Assembly (NCBI GenBank): GCA_963678555.2
Contig: CAXXJA010000002.1
Location: 868,001-932,000, forward strand
DNA length: 64,000 nt
Origin: SABI01 sp963678555
GTDB taxonomy: Bacteria; Spirochaetota; Spirochaetia; Sphaerochaetales; Sphaerochaetaceae
Reading direction: 5' to 3'
Under the pieces are notes generated by a model. That model was not told the origin of the DNA. It was given only the letters and a program-made list of their open reading frames with translations, and ran no database searches. Below, in pieces: positions 9,624 through 18,002 of this stretch. The first letter of the stretch is position 1. Every line of letters starts with the position of its first letter. Both the position numbers and the translations under genes were made by a program.

Positions 9624-10826
9624 ATGAATACCACAAATTTACACAACCACTTTCTTGCTGCAGTATTATTGTTCCTATTCTTAACAGCATCAGCGTGTAA
9701 CATTGACACCTCTTCCGGGGAAGGGTCGGTCCTATTGAGATTGGGAGATACCTCACGTAGTATCTGGTACCCTGATGGTGAAAGCGATTTCATGGAAATA
9801 GACAGCTATAAAATCACCTTCACCAAAGGAGATACTGAGATTGTATCACAAATTGCGCCTTCAACCACATTCGTGATGGATGCATTGGAAGCTGGTATGT
9901 GGACCATTCAAATCGAAGGCTACAATGAACCGCTCATTCAGGATACCGTACTTAACAAAATGGTGGTTTCCGGTGATCAGGTTGCTTATCTTGAATCGAG
10001 AGATGTGGAGGGAAACCCCCGGAATATTCTAGTGGAAGTGAATCGCGGTGAGGTCACCCAGGCACAAGCCACTCTTGTTCCCATAGACAATGAAGGTTCG
10101 GGAATACTTGAAATAACCGTAAATTGGCCGCAAACCGGTTCAAACCTGATTCTAAACAACCCTAAATTGACAATATCCATTACCAATATCAATGATCGAT
10201 TTGATCGATACACCGATTCAACTTATACCAATGAGTCGGAAACTTCCGACACCTCTGATACTAAAACCGTAACCTTCAGCGAACTTCCGCTAGGGTGGTA
10301 CGAAGTAATGACAACACTAACCTCCACGAACCCGGATAACAGCGATGTACAGATATGGCGAGGAATAGATTTCGCACGGGTGACCTATGACCCCAGCACT
10401 ACTGCCTCTATCACCACAAGCGGAACCATAACGATCAGTGATCTCATGCTAGAGACAGGAAGCATCGACCTTGATATTAACGAAGACGGATTTGAGCTTC
10501 TGCCCGTAACCCTGTCGGCACAAGCCGGTGGTACAACACTGACCGACGGTAATGGCGCCTATGTTCTAAATACCTCTTCCGCAGCGGAGGTGAGTTTTGC
10601 AGCAACAACAGGCTTTGAATCCTATTACTGGTATGTAGATGGTGATGACACACTAATAACCGCAACCGATTCAGAAACCTCTTTAGTCTTTACCGAATCA
10701 GGCAAATATACAGTAACGGTATTTGTCTTGGGCGAAGGGATTTTTGGCAGTGATTCATTGGAAGTGACAATTGTCAGACAGGAAGAGATACCTCAACGAT
10801 TAGAAGAGATACCTCAACCATATTAA
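9624..10826 (+). CDS. Lipoprotein with PKD-like C-terminal domain (cluster member 1)
   Basis: 400 aa. A hydrophobic signal segment ends in a lipobox-like LTASAC with Cys25. The mature start SGEGSVLLRLGDTSRSIWYP is shared with the next two genes, followed by beta-rich repeats (SYKITF, ILEITVNWP, NPKLTISITN). From about residue 300 there is a PKD-like fold (VSFAATTGFESYYWYVDGD, SGKYTVTVFV). It lacks the DUF1566-like module of its neighbours and ends in a short EEIPQ repeat. AGG and AGGGG lie just upstream of the ATG. Probably a surface or periplasmic-side lipoprotein; function unknown. Confidence 0.75.
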   Translation: MNTTNLHNHFLAAVLLFLFLTASACNIDTSSGEGSVLLRLGDTSRSIWYPDGESDFMEIDSYKITFTKGDTEIVSQIAPSTTFVMDALEAGMWTIQIEGYNEPLIQDTVLNKMVVSGDQVAYLESRDVEGNPRNILVEVNRGEVTQAQATLVPIDNEGSGILEITVNWPQTGSNLILNNPKLTISITNINDRFDRYTDSTYTNESETSDTSDTKTVTFSELPLGWYEVMTTLTSTNPDNSDVQIWRGIDFARVTYDPSTTASITTSGTITISDLMLETGSIDLDINEDGFELLPVTLSAQAGGTTLTDGNGAYVLNTSSAAEVSFAATTGFESYYWYVDGDDTLITATDSETSLVFTESGKYTVTVFVLGEGIFGSDSLEVTIVRQEEIPQRLEEIPQPY

Positions 10827-10844
10827 AGCAAAAAAATAATATAG

Positions 10845-12037
10845 AAGGAAGATAACCCTACAAGGAGTACATGATGGAAAAACAACAATTAGAAAGGTTT
10901 ACGTCAATGAGAGCTGAACTGCTGCTCGCAGCTCTAGTACTTGCGTTGGTGATAATACTTACTGCAGGATGCAGTATGGGTACAGAATCGGGAGAGGGCT
11001 CCATGGTGATCCGGTTAACCGATTCGGCACGCGATATCTGGAATCCCGATGGAGACTCGACGTATATGGAGATCGAGTCCTACAAAATTACCATAAGCCA
11101 TACGGTTGAAGATGTTCAGGTCTATGAAATTGACAGCACCTCTGCATATGTGATTGGTGGAATCCCATCAGGAATCGTATACATCGAAATTGAGGGGTAC
11201 AATGGAGTTCTCGATAGTGAGGGGCATGTTTCCGGTAAGCAAATTGCCTATCTTCAAAAGAACAGTGATGTGGATGACTTCCGGGTGATAAATACCGTTG
11301 TGTACCGTGGTGAGGTAACTGACGTCAGTGCTGTTCTGGTGCCGATAGATGATGATGGATTTGGCTCCCTTGAGATTACCGTGAACTGGCCGACAGATAC
11401 CGACCTGATTATTGAAGATCCTAAACTGGTTTTAACTTTATCTAACTTGAACGACTATTTCACCTATTATACCGATTATCCCTTAACGCTTGAAGAAACT
11501 GCAGATCTGGACAACGATCTCGGTACCTATACAGAAACCTTTCCAAAACTTCCGGTTGGTTGGTATCAGGTAGAGCTTAAACTCTATTCTCATCGTGATG
11601 AACTGCTTGTTTCGCAACTCCATTTTGCCAGGGTAACGTTTGATCCTGCTGCAGATAGTCCGGTAACCTCTACCGGCAGTGTGACGATAACTGAAGAAAT
11701 CCTCCGAAGCGGGGCTGCAGAAACTTCCATCGATGAAACTGCGCTGGATGACATACTGAGCCTTACCGTTACCGCCGAAGCAACAGCCGATTCCGGCACC
11801 GAGTATAATGAAGCAGACAGCATATACTATCTGGATACCACCAGCGGGGAAGCCTCAATAGATTTCACCGCCACCTCGGGGTACGGCGAAACCGGGTACA
11901 TCTGGCACATAAACGGAGGCGAGTTCACAGCTGATAATACAAACAATACCCTAACCTATGAATTTGATGAACCGGGAACGTATACCGTACTTGTTATGGC
12001 TAGCAGCGAAGGCAAATTGGGCGTTGCCGAGATGCAG
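10845..12037 (+). repeat. 1193-bp repeat, copy 1 (lipoprotein stalk)
   Basis: Nearly identical to 12851-14043 with no net length difference. It starts 26 bases before the ATG, so it includes the ribosome site, and ends exactly where the PKD-like domain gives way to the variable C-terminal module. Differences are bunched in a few patches, for example 11103-11123 and 11265-11300. Confidence 0.9.
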
Positions 12038-12649
12038 GTGACTGTTGCATGTATTCCCACCTATAATATTGGTGATATCGGCCCGGCCGGAGGCTACGTT
12101 TTCTACGATGACACCATCGGCTATGACCTAAATGAAAACGGTACCATCGAATCCTCTGAGAAAGACCTGCTCGATGGCACCAACGACGGAACGGTAACCG
12201 GCGACCGCTACCTGGAAGGCACAATCACACCAGTGTTAGATATCTTGCTTTGGGGAGCAAATCCAGATACCTCCGGTGATTTTCAAGTAGGAACCAGTAC
12301 TGCTATTGGAACCGGAGCAGCTAATACAGCTGCAGTCATGGCGCATGCGAATACACCGGATACCGGAAGTGCCATTTATTTAGCATATTCCTATGAAGTT
12401 ACCGTTAATGAGGTAAAATATGACGACTGGTTTCTGCCTTCATCTAAGGAAATGCAGTCGTATTACAGAGCATGCGATTCCTTGCAGGGTGGGGTGAGTG
12501 ATTATGCCTGGACTTCATCGGAATCTCCGAGCTACGAAACAACCAAAGTAAATAATATTCGTTTGTATAACGGCTGGGAACTGTATTTATTAAAAAATGA
12601 ATCAAAGTATGAGCCAAGAGCTTACTTCGTTCGCTCTTTTACCTACTAA
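10871..12649 (+). CDS. Lipoprotein with PKD-like and DUF1566-like domains (cluster member 2)
   Basis: 592 aa. Signal segment with lipobox ILTAGC and Cys34. The mature stalk (SGEGSMVIRLTDSARDIWNP) is followed by a PKD-like domain near 340-395 (GYIWHINGGEF, PGTYTVLVMASSEG). The C-terminal 200 residues form a DUF1566-like module: GDIGPAGGYVFYDD, IGTGAANTAAVMAH, YDDWFLPSSKEMQ, AWTSSES. The AAGGAG site lies just before two consecutive ATGs, so the start could be 10871 or 10874. The stalk is almost identical to that of the 12877 gene while the C-terminal module is clearly different. Likely a surface-exposed binding protein; the ligand is unknown. Confidence 0.8.
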   Translation: MMEKQQLERFTSMRAELLLAALVLALVIILTAGCSMGTESGEGSMVIRLTDSARDIWNPDGDSTYMEIESYKITISHTVEDVQVYEIDSTSAYVIGGIPSGIVYIEIEGYNGVLDSEGHVSGKQIAYLQKNSDVDDFRVINTVVYRGEVTDVSAVLVPIDDDGFGSLEITVNWPTDTDLIIEDPKLVLTLSNLNDYFTYYTDYPLTLEETADLDNDLGTYTETFPKLPVGWYQVELKLYSHRDELLVSQLHFARVTFDPAADSPVTSTGSVTITEEILRSGAAETSIDETALDDILSLTVTAEATADSGTEYNEADSIYYLDTTSGEASIDFTATSGYGETGYIWHINGGEFTADNTNNTLTYEFDEPGTYTVLVMASSEGKLGVAEMQVTVACIPTYNIGDIGPAGGYVFYDDTIGYDLNENGTIESSEKDLLDGTNDGTVTGDRYLEGTITPVLDILLWGANPDTSGDFQVGTSTAIGTGAANTAAVMAHANTPDTGSAIYLAYSYEVTVNEVKYDDWFLPSSKEMQSYYRACDSLQGGVSDYAWTSSESPSYETTKVNNIRLYNGWELYLLKNESKYEPRAYFVRSFTY

Positions 12650-12667
12650 GGGGGTCTTGGAAAAAAA

Positions 12668-12832
12668 ATGACAATGCCTGAACTTGCATTGGCTTCTACA
12701 GAATACGATGACACACAACCTACTGGGGTGAAGGCTATGTACTTAATAACTGAAACTCAAATTAGATTTAGATATGTTTTGAAAAGAAAATCTATGAATT
12801 ATCCGGGAGCATATTTCGCGCGGGCTTTTTAG
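12668..12832 (+). pseudogene. Orphan C-terminal end of a DUF1566-like module
   Basis: 55 codons in one frame: MTMPELALASTEYDDTQPTG, later RKSMNYPGAYFARAF and stop. It aligns with the last residues of the 12877 gene (PELAWTSSEY ... KKESMYYPRAYYVRAF) and less well with the 10871 gene. There is no upstream stalk or signal peptide, so it is a leftover or donor tail of a third module lying between two stalk-carrying genes. Confidence 0.75.
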
Positions 12833-12850
12833 CTATTTTTAGATGGAACA

Positions 12851-14043
12851 AAGGAAGATAACCCTACAAGGAGTACATGATGGAAAAACAACAATTAAGA
12901 ATTATTGCGTCAATGAGAGCTGAACTGCTGCTCGCAGCTCTAGTACTTGCGTTGGTGATAATACTTACTGCAGGATGCAGTATGGGTACAGAATCGGGAG
13001 AGGGCTCCATGGTGATCCGGTTAACCGATTCGGCACGCGATATCTGGAATCCCGATGGAGACTCGACGTATATGGAGATCGAGTCCTACAAAATTACCAT
13101 AAGCCATACGGGTAACAATAGTCTGGTCTATGAAATTGACAGCACCTCTGCATATGTGATTGGTGGAATCCCATCAGGAATCGTATACATCGAAATTGAG
13201 GGGTACAATGGAGTTCTCGATAGTGAGGGGCATGTTTCCGGTAAGCAAATTGCCTATCTTCAAAAGAACAGTAATCTGTATGACAACCGGGTGATAGATA
13301 CTGTTGTGTACCGTGGTGAGGTAACCGACGTCAGTGCTGTTCTGGTGCCGATAGATGACGATGGATTTGGCTCCCTTGAGATTACCGTGAACTGGCCGAC
13401 AGATACCGACCTGATTATTGAAGATCCTAAACTGGTTTTAACTTTATCTAACTTGAACGACTATTTCACCTATTATACCGATTATCCCTTAACGCTTGAA
13501 GAAACTGCAGATCTGGACAACGATCTCGGTACCTATACAGAAACCTTTCCAAAACTTCCGGTTGGTTGGTATCAGGTAGAGCTTAAACTCTATTCTCATC
13601 GTGATGAACTGCTTGTTTCGCAACTCCATTTTGCCAGGGTAACGTTTGATCCTGCTGCAGGTAAACCGGTAACCTCTACCGGTAGTGTGACGATAACTGA
13701 AGAAATCCTCCGAAGCGGGGCTGCAGAAACTTCCATCGATGAAACTGCGCTGGATGACATACTGAGCCTTACCGTTACCGCCGAAGCAACAGCCGATTCC
13801 GGCACCGAGTATAATGAAGCAGACAGCATATACTATCTGGATACCACCAGCGGGGAAGCCTCAATAGATTTCACCGCCACCTCGGGGTACGGCGAAACCG
13901 GGTACATCTGGCACATAAACGGAGGCGAGTTCACAGCTGATAATACAAACAATACCCTAACCTATGAATTTGATGAACCGGGAACGTATACCGTACTTGT
14001 TATGGCTAGCAGCGAAGGCAAATTGGGCGTTGCCGAGATGCAG
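12851..14043 (+). repeat. 1193-bp repeat, copy 2 (lipoprotein stalk)
   Basis: Second copy of 10845-12037, offset by 2006 bases, again beginning at AAGGAAGATAACCCTACAAG upstream of the ATG and ending at GCCGAGATGCAG. Confidence 0.9.
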
Positions 14044-14586
14044 ATCGTCGTGAGCTCCCCGCCTCCTGCTACGTATGAAGTCGGAGATACCGGTCCTGCC
14101 GGAGGTTATATATTCTATGTGGATTCAGATGATGAATTTGATGACTGGGATTATCTTGAAGCCCGTACAACAGCGGTGGAAGATATTCTCTATTGGGGCC
14201 AGAACGAAAATAATTATGCCGTCGTGGGAACCAGTATGGACATAGGCACCGGTGAGGCAAATACTGCCGCAATTGTTGGCCATGTAAACGGTGTTGAAGC
14301 CGCTAGTGCAGCAAATCTTGCCTATACGTATGAAACAACCGTTGATGGAACTCTCTATGATGATTGGTTCTTACCATCTGCTGAGGAGATGGCGGCTCTC
14401 TACGATGCTAATGTTTCCTTACATCTGGGGGTACCGGAGCTTGCGTGGACATCTAGTGAATATATAAGCCATCCTGAGGGGGCGGCATATGCTCATTTAT
14501 TAGTAGATGCTAGTTCTGGATATACTTCAGCTTTAAAAAAAGAATCTATGTATTATCCGAGAGCGTACTACGTACGGGCATTCTAA
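12877..14586 (+). CDS. Lipoprotein with PKD-like and DUF1566-like domains (cluster member 3)
   Basis: 569 aa, with the same signal peptide, lipobox (Cys34 by alignment), stalk and PKD-like domain as the 10871 gene. The C-terminal module is DUF1566-like but diverged: GDTGPAGGYIFYVDSDDEFD, LEARTTAVEDILYWG, IGTGEANTAAIVGH, YDDWFLPSAEEMAALYDAN, AWTSSEY. Stalk differences between the two proteins fall in short patches (HTGNNSLVYE against HTVEDVQVYE; NLYDNRVIDT against DVDDFRVINT). This looks like duplication plus recombination at the domain boundary. Confidence 0.8.
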   Translation: MMEKQQLRIIASMRAELLLAALVLALVIILTAGCSMGTESGEGSMVIRLTDSARDIWNPDGDSTYMEIESYKITISHTGNNSLVYEIDSTSAYVIGGIPSGIVYIEIEGYNGVLDSEGHVSGKQIAYLQKNSNLYDNRVIDTVVYRGEVTDVSAVLVPIDDDGFGSLEITVNWPTDTDLIIEDPKLVLTLSNLNDYFTYYTDYPLTLEETADLDNDLGTYTETFPKLPVGWYQVELKLYSHRDELLVSQLHFARVTFDPAAGKPVTSTGSVTITEEILRSGAAETSIDETALDDILSLTVTAEATADSGTEYNEADSIYYLDTTSGEASIDFTATSGYGETGYIWHINGGEFTADNTNNTLTYEFDEPGTYTVLVMASSEGKLGVAEMQIVVSSPPPATYEVGDTGPAGGYIFYVDSDDEFDDWDYLEARTTAVEDILYWGQNENNYAVVGTSMDIGTGEANTAAIVGHVNGVEAASAANLAYTYETTVDGTLYDDWFLPSAEEMAALYDANVSLHLGVPELAWTSSEYISHPEGAAYAHLLVDASSGYTSALKKESMYYPRAYYVRAF

Positions 14587-14616
14587 GAGAACCCTGAGAG
14601 GAACCAAGCTTAAACA

Positions 14617-15819
14617 ATGAATAAACGATCAGCAACCTTACATGTATACTACGGAGCTGTGCTAATTACCCTGTTGCTCGTCCTTTCAGCATCAGGGTGC
14701 ATATTGGGAGAGGGGGAGGAGGGAAGGCTTGTCCTCAACCTCTCTCGGAGTACCCGCAGTATTTCCTGGGATCCTGATCCAGCCATTCTCTCCTATCGCA
14801 TAGATGTCCAGGGAACAGAGGCTCAGTCAACCTATATTTTCAACAATAGTTCTCCCACTTGTATCATTGAGAATCTGGCTACGGGGATTTATACTATTAC
14901 CGTTACCGCTTACGATGATGAGGGCGCTAGAGGAAACCCAATCGCACATCTGCAAAAAAACAGTGAAGGGAACCGCTCTATTACCGTAGAAATTGAGTTT
15001 GCACAGACTACGACTGCTGAGACTATTATCGTGCCAAACATGGAGGGGTCTGGGGAGCTATCCTTTTCAGTTATACTGGAAGGAGTAAATTCGGACCTGC
15101 TGCAGTTCCACCCTGATGTTCGAATTTCTTTTGAACAGGTTGATACCAAGCTTTTAGATCTAGATCCTGAGAAGATAGAGGTATCAGCTGTTCGAGGCAG
15201 CACAGTCCTCCAACCCCATACCGATTACTCCTTACTCCTCAGTGAGGACCGCCAACAGCTTATTCTGGAAGTATTTGGTTCAGAACTGATAGAACCTGAA
15301 AACCTGCTGGTAGAACTAAACTCGCTCCCGGCTGGGTGGTATGCAATCTCTATCAGTGTTGAAGCGAAAAAAAAGAATACCGAGGAATCTACCGGTTCAT
15401 GTATGTGGAAAGGAATTTACTTTGCTACTGTAATGCAAAATATTCCCAATACAACAGGGCAAGTACTGGTACTTGATGAGCATCTGGAAACCGGCAGCAT
15501 CCTACTGGGTATTGATGAATCCATGGATCCACTACCTCTAACCCTTATGACTCATACTCAAGAGGATTCAGAAATGACAACAGAAGTCTTCAATCTCGAA
15601 CCTTCATCAGAATTGGAAATTTTCTGCTCTGCTTCAGCGGGGTATGAACAGTATTTTTGGTACGTAAATGGTGACAGCACCGAAATAATTGGAGAAGGCC
15701 CGAATGTTTCCACCATTCTGAACGAATCGGGACAATATACAATAACTGTAGGGGCTCTTGAGAAGGGCAACTTTGGGAGCACTTCTGCTGAGATACTCAT
15801 TGTACTCATTGATGAATAG
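14617..15819 (+). CDS. Lipoprotein with PKD-like domain (cluster member 4)
   Basis: 400 aa. Lipobox SASGC with Cys28. The mature start GEGEEGRLVLNLSRSTRSIS is a diverged form of the stalk in members 1-3, with PIAHLQKNSEGNR matching the QIAYLQKNS block. The C-terminus has the PKD-like signature EIFCSASAGYEQYFWYVNGD and GQYTITVGALEKGNFGS. It has no DUF1566-like module and in overall plan is closest to the 9624 gene. Gap of 30 bases from member 3, so likely co-transcribed. Function unknown. Confidence 0.75.
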   Translation: MNKRSATLHVYYGAVLITLLLVLSASGCILGEGEEGRLVLNLSRSTRSISWDPDPAILSYRIDVQGTEAQSTYIFNNSSPTCIIENLATGIYTITVTAYDDEGARGNPIAHLQKNSEGNRSITVEIEFAQTTTAETIIVPNMEGSGELSFSVILEGVNSDLLQFHPDVRISFEQVDTKLLDLDPEKIEVSAVRGSTVLQPHTDYSLLLSEDRQQLILEVFGSELIEPENLLVELNSLPAGWYAISISVEAKKKNTEESTGSCMWKGIYFATVMQNIPNTTGQVLVLDEHLETGSILLGIDESMDPLPLTLMTHTQEDSEMTTEVFNLEPSSELEIFCSASAGYEQYFWYVNGDSTEIIGEGPNVSTILNESGQYTITVGALEKGNFGSTSAEILIVLIDE

Positions 15820-15852
15820 AAAGATAATTCCATAGTAAAGTAAAATTAACAT

Positions 15853-16224
15853 ATGATTGTAAAAACACAAGGACTGAAAGTAATTCTACTCTTTTCTATC
15901 TTCCTCGTTTTAATTTCCTTTAGTTGTGACCTAACTGGTCACCTTGAACTTACCGTTGACAATTCTTCTGACTCCACCCTTACCTCCATCTCCGTTAACG
16001 GTTCCAATCGAGTTGGGGAACCGATGGTTTTTTACGCGATAACTGATCTTACTGAAGTCGAGTTCCAATGGTTCGTGAATGGGATATCGGCAGGATATGA
16101 AAGATCGCTAAGTTGGAGCTTTACCGAGAAAGGTTTCTATCGGATAGTTCTTGTGGGTAAGATCGCTTTTCAAGGTGATACATACCAGATTACTACCGTA
16201 TCAAAGGAACTTTTCATTCAGTAA
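15853..16224 (+). CDS. Short lipoprotein consisting of one PKD-like domain (cluster member 5)
   Basis: 123 aa. Signal segment ends LISFSC with Cys25, followed by a single domain with EVEFQWFVNGISAGYERSLS and FTEKGFYRIVLVG, the PKD-like motif of its neighbours. It lacks the stalk, so it may be a reduced paralog or a truncated duplicate. It lies 33 bases after member 4. No good ribosome site is visible before the ATG. Function unknown. Confidence 0.6.
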   Translation: MIVKTQGLKVILLFSIFLVLISFSCDLTGHLELTVDNSSDSTLTSISVNGSNRVGEPMVFYAITDLTEVEFQWFVNGISAGYERSLSWSFTEKGFYRIVLVGKIAFQGDTYQITTVSKELFIQ

Positions 16225-16880
16225 TAGATGCACATATGCAGAGAAGAAAAAGGAATAAAACTTGAGAGATGTACGATATTTCGAACACATAAGACGCTGT
16301 TGGAGTCGGGAATAAATAAAGCCTGTCCAATTTTGGTGAAAAATGACCAGGTTGCTTGAAGGGGTCTCAACCCGCTGGCAGTGATACCTCAGGATTCAGC
16401 AAAACAAGTCTCATTCCATCCCACATTCCTCTTCTTTTCTGAAGAAAATCCATAGAATTTATCCTGAAGTATTTTGAAGTGGTCCACTATCAGTCCAAGT
16501 CAATGGGAACTGTGAAGATCAATCCATACAGAACTCCCTTTTACGCCCATAGAGAGTGTTTCTAACGAGTGCAGGGGTAAATGGTGAGTTTCTTGAACTG
16601 AATCCGCTTCGGTGATACTGTTGCTATACTGTTTTTGGTGGAGAGAAAATTTCTGTCAGGACCAAACAACAGAAGGGCTTCCTCTTCACTTCTCCTAAGG
16701 TTTCAAGAAATCTGATTTCTTGAAATCAGGGATAGATCCTTTGCTTCAGGATCTCTCTCCCTCTTACTTTGCCTTCCATGAAACCTAACTTCTTTCTCAC
16801 TGAAAAATAATCATTTGAGATAAGATCGGGAAGCGGCTTTGGGGGAAGCTATAGAGCAGGAAGAGCTCATCACCTTCTGA
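16225..16880. other. 656-base intergenic stretch with a perfect hairpin
   Basis: No gene family recognised in six frames; possibly decayed coding sequence on the minus strand. The clearest structure is the inverted repeat TTTCAAGAAA / TTTCTTGAAA at 16701-16725 (5-base loop). Confidence 0.4.
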
Positions 16881-17084
16881 TCAGTCGGTGGCAGGGGTAT
16901 CCTTCGCACTTCTCGTATCGGTCTTATAGAAGCCTGAGCCTTTGAAGATGATCGAACTCGCATCGAACAGGCGTCTCACCTGTGCTCCGCAGGTCGGGCA
17001 GGTGCCTAATGGTTTCTCACTCATACTCTGAAACACTTCAAAATCCAGATCACAGGTTTCGCAGTGGTAATCATAGAATGGCAT
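16881..17084 (-). CDS. FmdB-type zinc-ribbon regulatory protein
   Basis: About 67 aa beginning MPFYDYHCETCDLDFE, the typical FmdB/CxxC start, with a second pair CPTCG, giving a four-Cys zinc ribbon (CETC ... CPTC). The Arg/Phe-rich RRLFDASSIIFKGSGFY block is also a family hallmark. The ATG at 17084 is preferred over 17102 because the family begins exactly there and a GGGGG tract lies about 10 bases upstream. It overlaps the end of the lipoprotein gene by 14 bases, so they are one transcript. The family's role is poorly defined. Confidence 0.8.
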   Translation of the reverse strand: MPFYDYHCETCDLDFEVFQSMSEKPLGTCPTCGAQVRRLFDASSIIFKGSGFYKTDTRSAKDTPATD

Positions 17085-18000
17085 GTGATGTTCCCCCGTC
17101 ATGTTGTGGTATCACCTGAGAGAAGACGGACATGATTGCATCACTCTGCTGGTCAGAGAGCTCCATTCCGTTGATGTATACATATGATCCCTCAAGTTCG
17201 AAGAGTCCGGTAAGATCACCAAGTTTCTCTCCGTTTCTCCGTTTGTCGCTAATATACTTAGTTTTCAGGAGAATGGAAAGGGACTTCGCCAGAGAATCTG
17301 CCTCCATGTGGAACACGGCTCCTAGGATAAGCTTCCCCTCCTCGTCCGTGTCGAGCACTACGGTCATCGAACGGGTCTTTGCCAGCACCGATTCAGGGAC
17401 TTCCAGCCCGATATCGATCAGGTTCTGGGACCCCTCACCATGAAAACCGAACAGGGCATTACCCATCCGCTCGGCAAGGGTCTCAGGTATCTTCTGTTCT
17501 CTCTCTTTGTAGGTCTGCCGATACGCCTTCATATACTCGTCACTTGCAAACAGAAGGAGTCCGCTCCTGGGTGAATAGACATCGAGACCGAGGGTGTCGT
17601 TCCGGTAGTAGCGAACCTTCCCCTCTTCCACCTTCTCGAACCCGTCATCATAGAGGAAGAGTGTGTTTGTGAGAAACGAGGGGATATTCCCCTCCACTCC
17701 TCCGTAGAAACTCAGCGGGCCGTCCTGACTCCCTTCTCCTCGGTACAGAGAGAGGCTGATGCGGTCGATCCTGTCAAGGAATGCAAGGAACGGTTGCAGA
17801 GCAGGTGAATCGGCCAGGTCGAATACCCGGGCTCCTCGCTGGGCGTCAACAGTGACGACCACCTCTCCGGGGTCACCCAGTGCGTCATAGTAGTACCTGT
17901 CACGGAACGGACTGTGATGAACACAGGAAACACTCGCCAGCAGTACAGCTATCAGGAGAGAGAGCAGCACTGCAGTGGATAGGGCGTTCCTGCGACTCAT
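17071..18000 (-). CDS. Hypothetical lipoprotein
   Basis: 309 aa. Basic start MSRRNALSTA, hydrophobic stretch, and lipobox-like ASVSC, so it is predicted to be lipid-anchored. The mature part has no domain I recognise; it is of mixed alpha/beta character and resembles spirochaetal lipoproteins of unknown function. The ATG at 18000 is chosen because it follows the ileS stop (18003-18005) by 2 bases and gives a proper signal peptide; the longer frame to 18045 overlaps ileS. It sits in an ileS - lipoprotein - fmdB operon. Confidence 0.7.
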   Translation of the reverse strand: MSRRNALSTAVLLSLLIAVLLASVSCVHHSPFRDRYYYDALGDPGEVVVTVDAQRGARVFDLADSPALQPFLAFLDRIDRISLSLYRGEGSQDGPLSFYGGVEGNIPSFLTNTLFLYDDGFEKVEEGKVRYYRNDTLGLDVYSPRSGLLLFASDEYMKAYRQTYKEREQKIPETLAERMGNALFGFHGEGSQNLIDIGLEVPESVLAKTRSMTVVLDTDEEGKLILGAVFHMEADSLAKSLSILLKTKYISDKRRNGEKLGDLTGLFELEGSYVYINGMELSDQQSDAIMSVFSQVIPQHDGGTSHAIL

Positions 18001-18002
18001 GT

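Noticed and set aside
12400..14586. Diversity-generating retroelement acting on the C-terminal DUF1566-like modules
   Set aside because: The three module ends differ at all base types and by indels, not chiefly at adenines, and no reverse transcriptase or template repeat is in the window.
16701..16725. Terminator or small RNA at the perfect hairpin in the gap before the FmdB-like gene
   Set aside because: No T-run on either side and no promoter nearby, so neither call can be supported.
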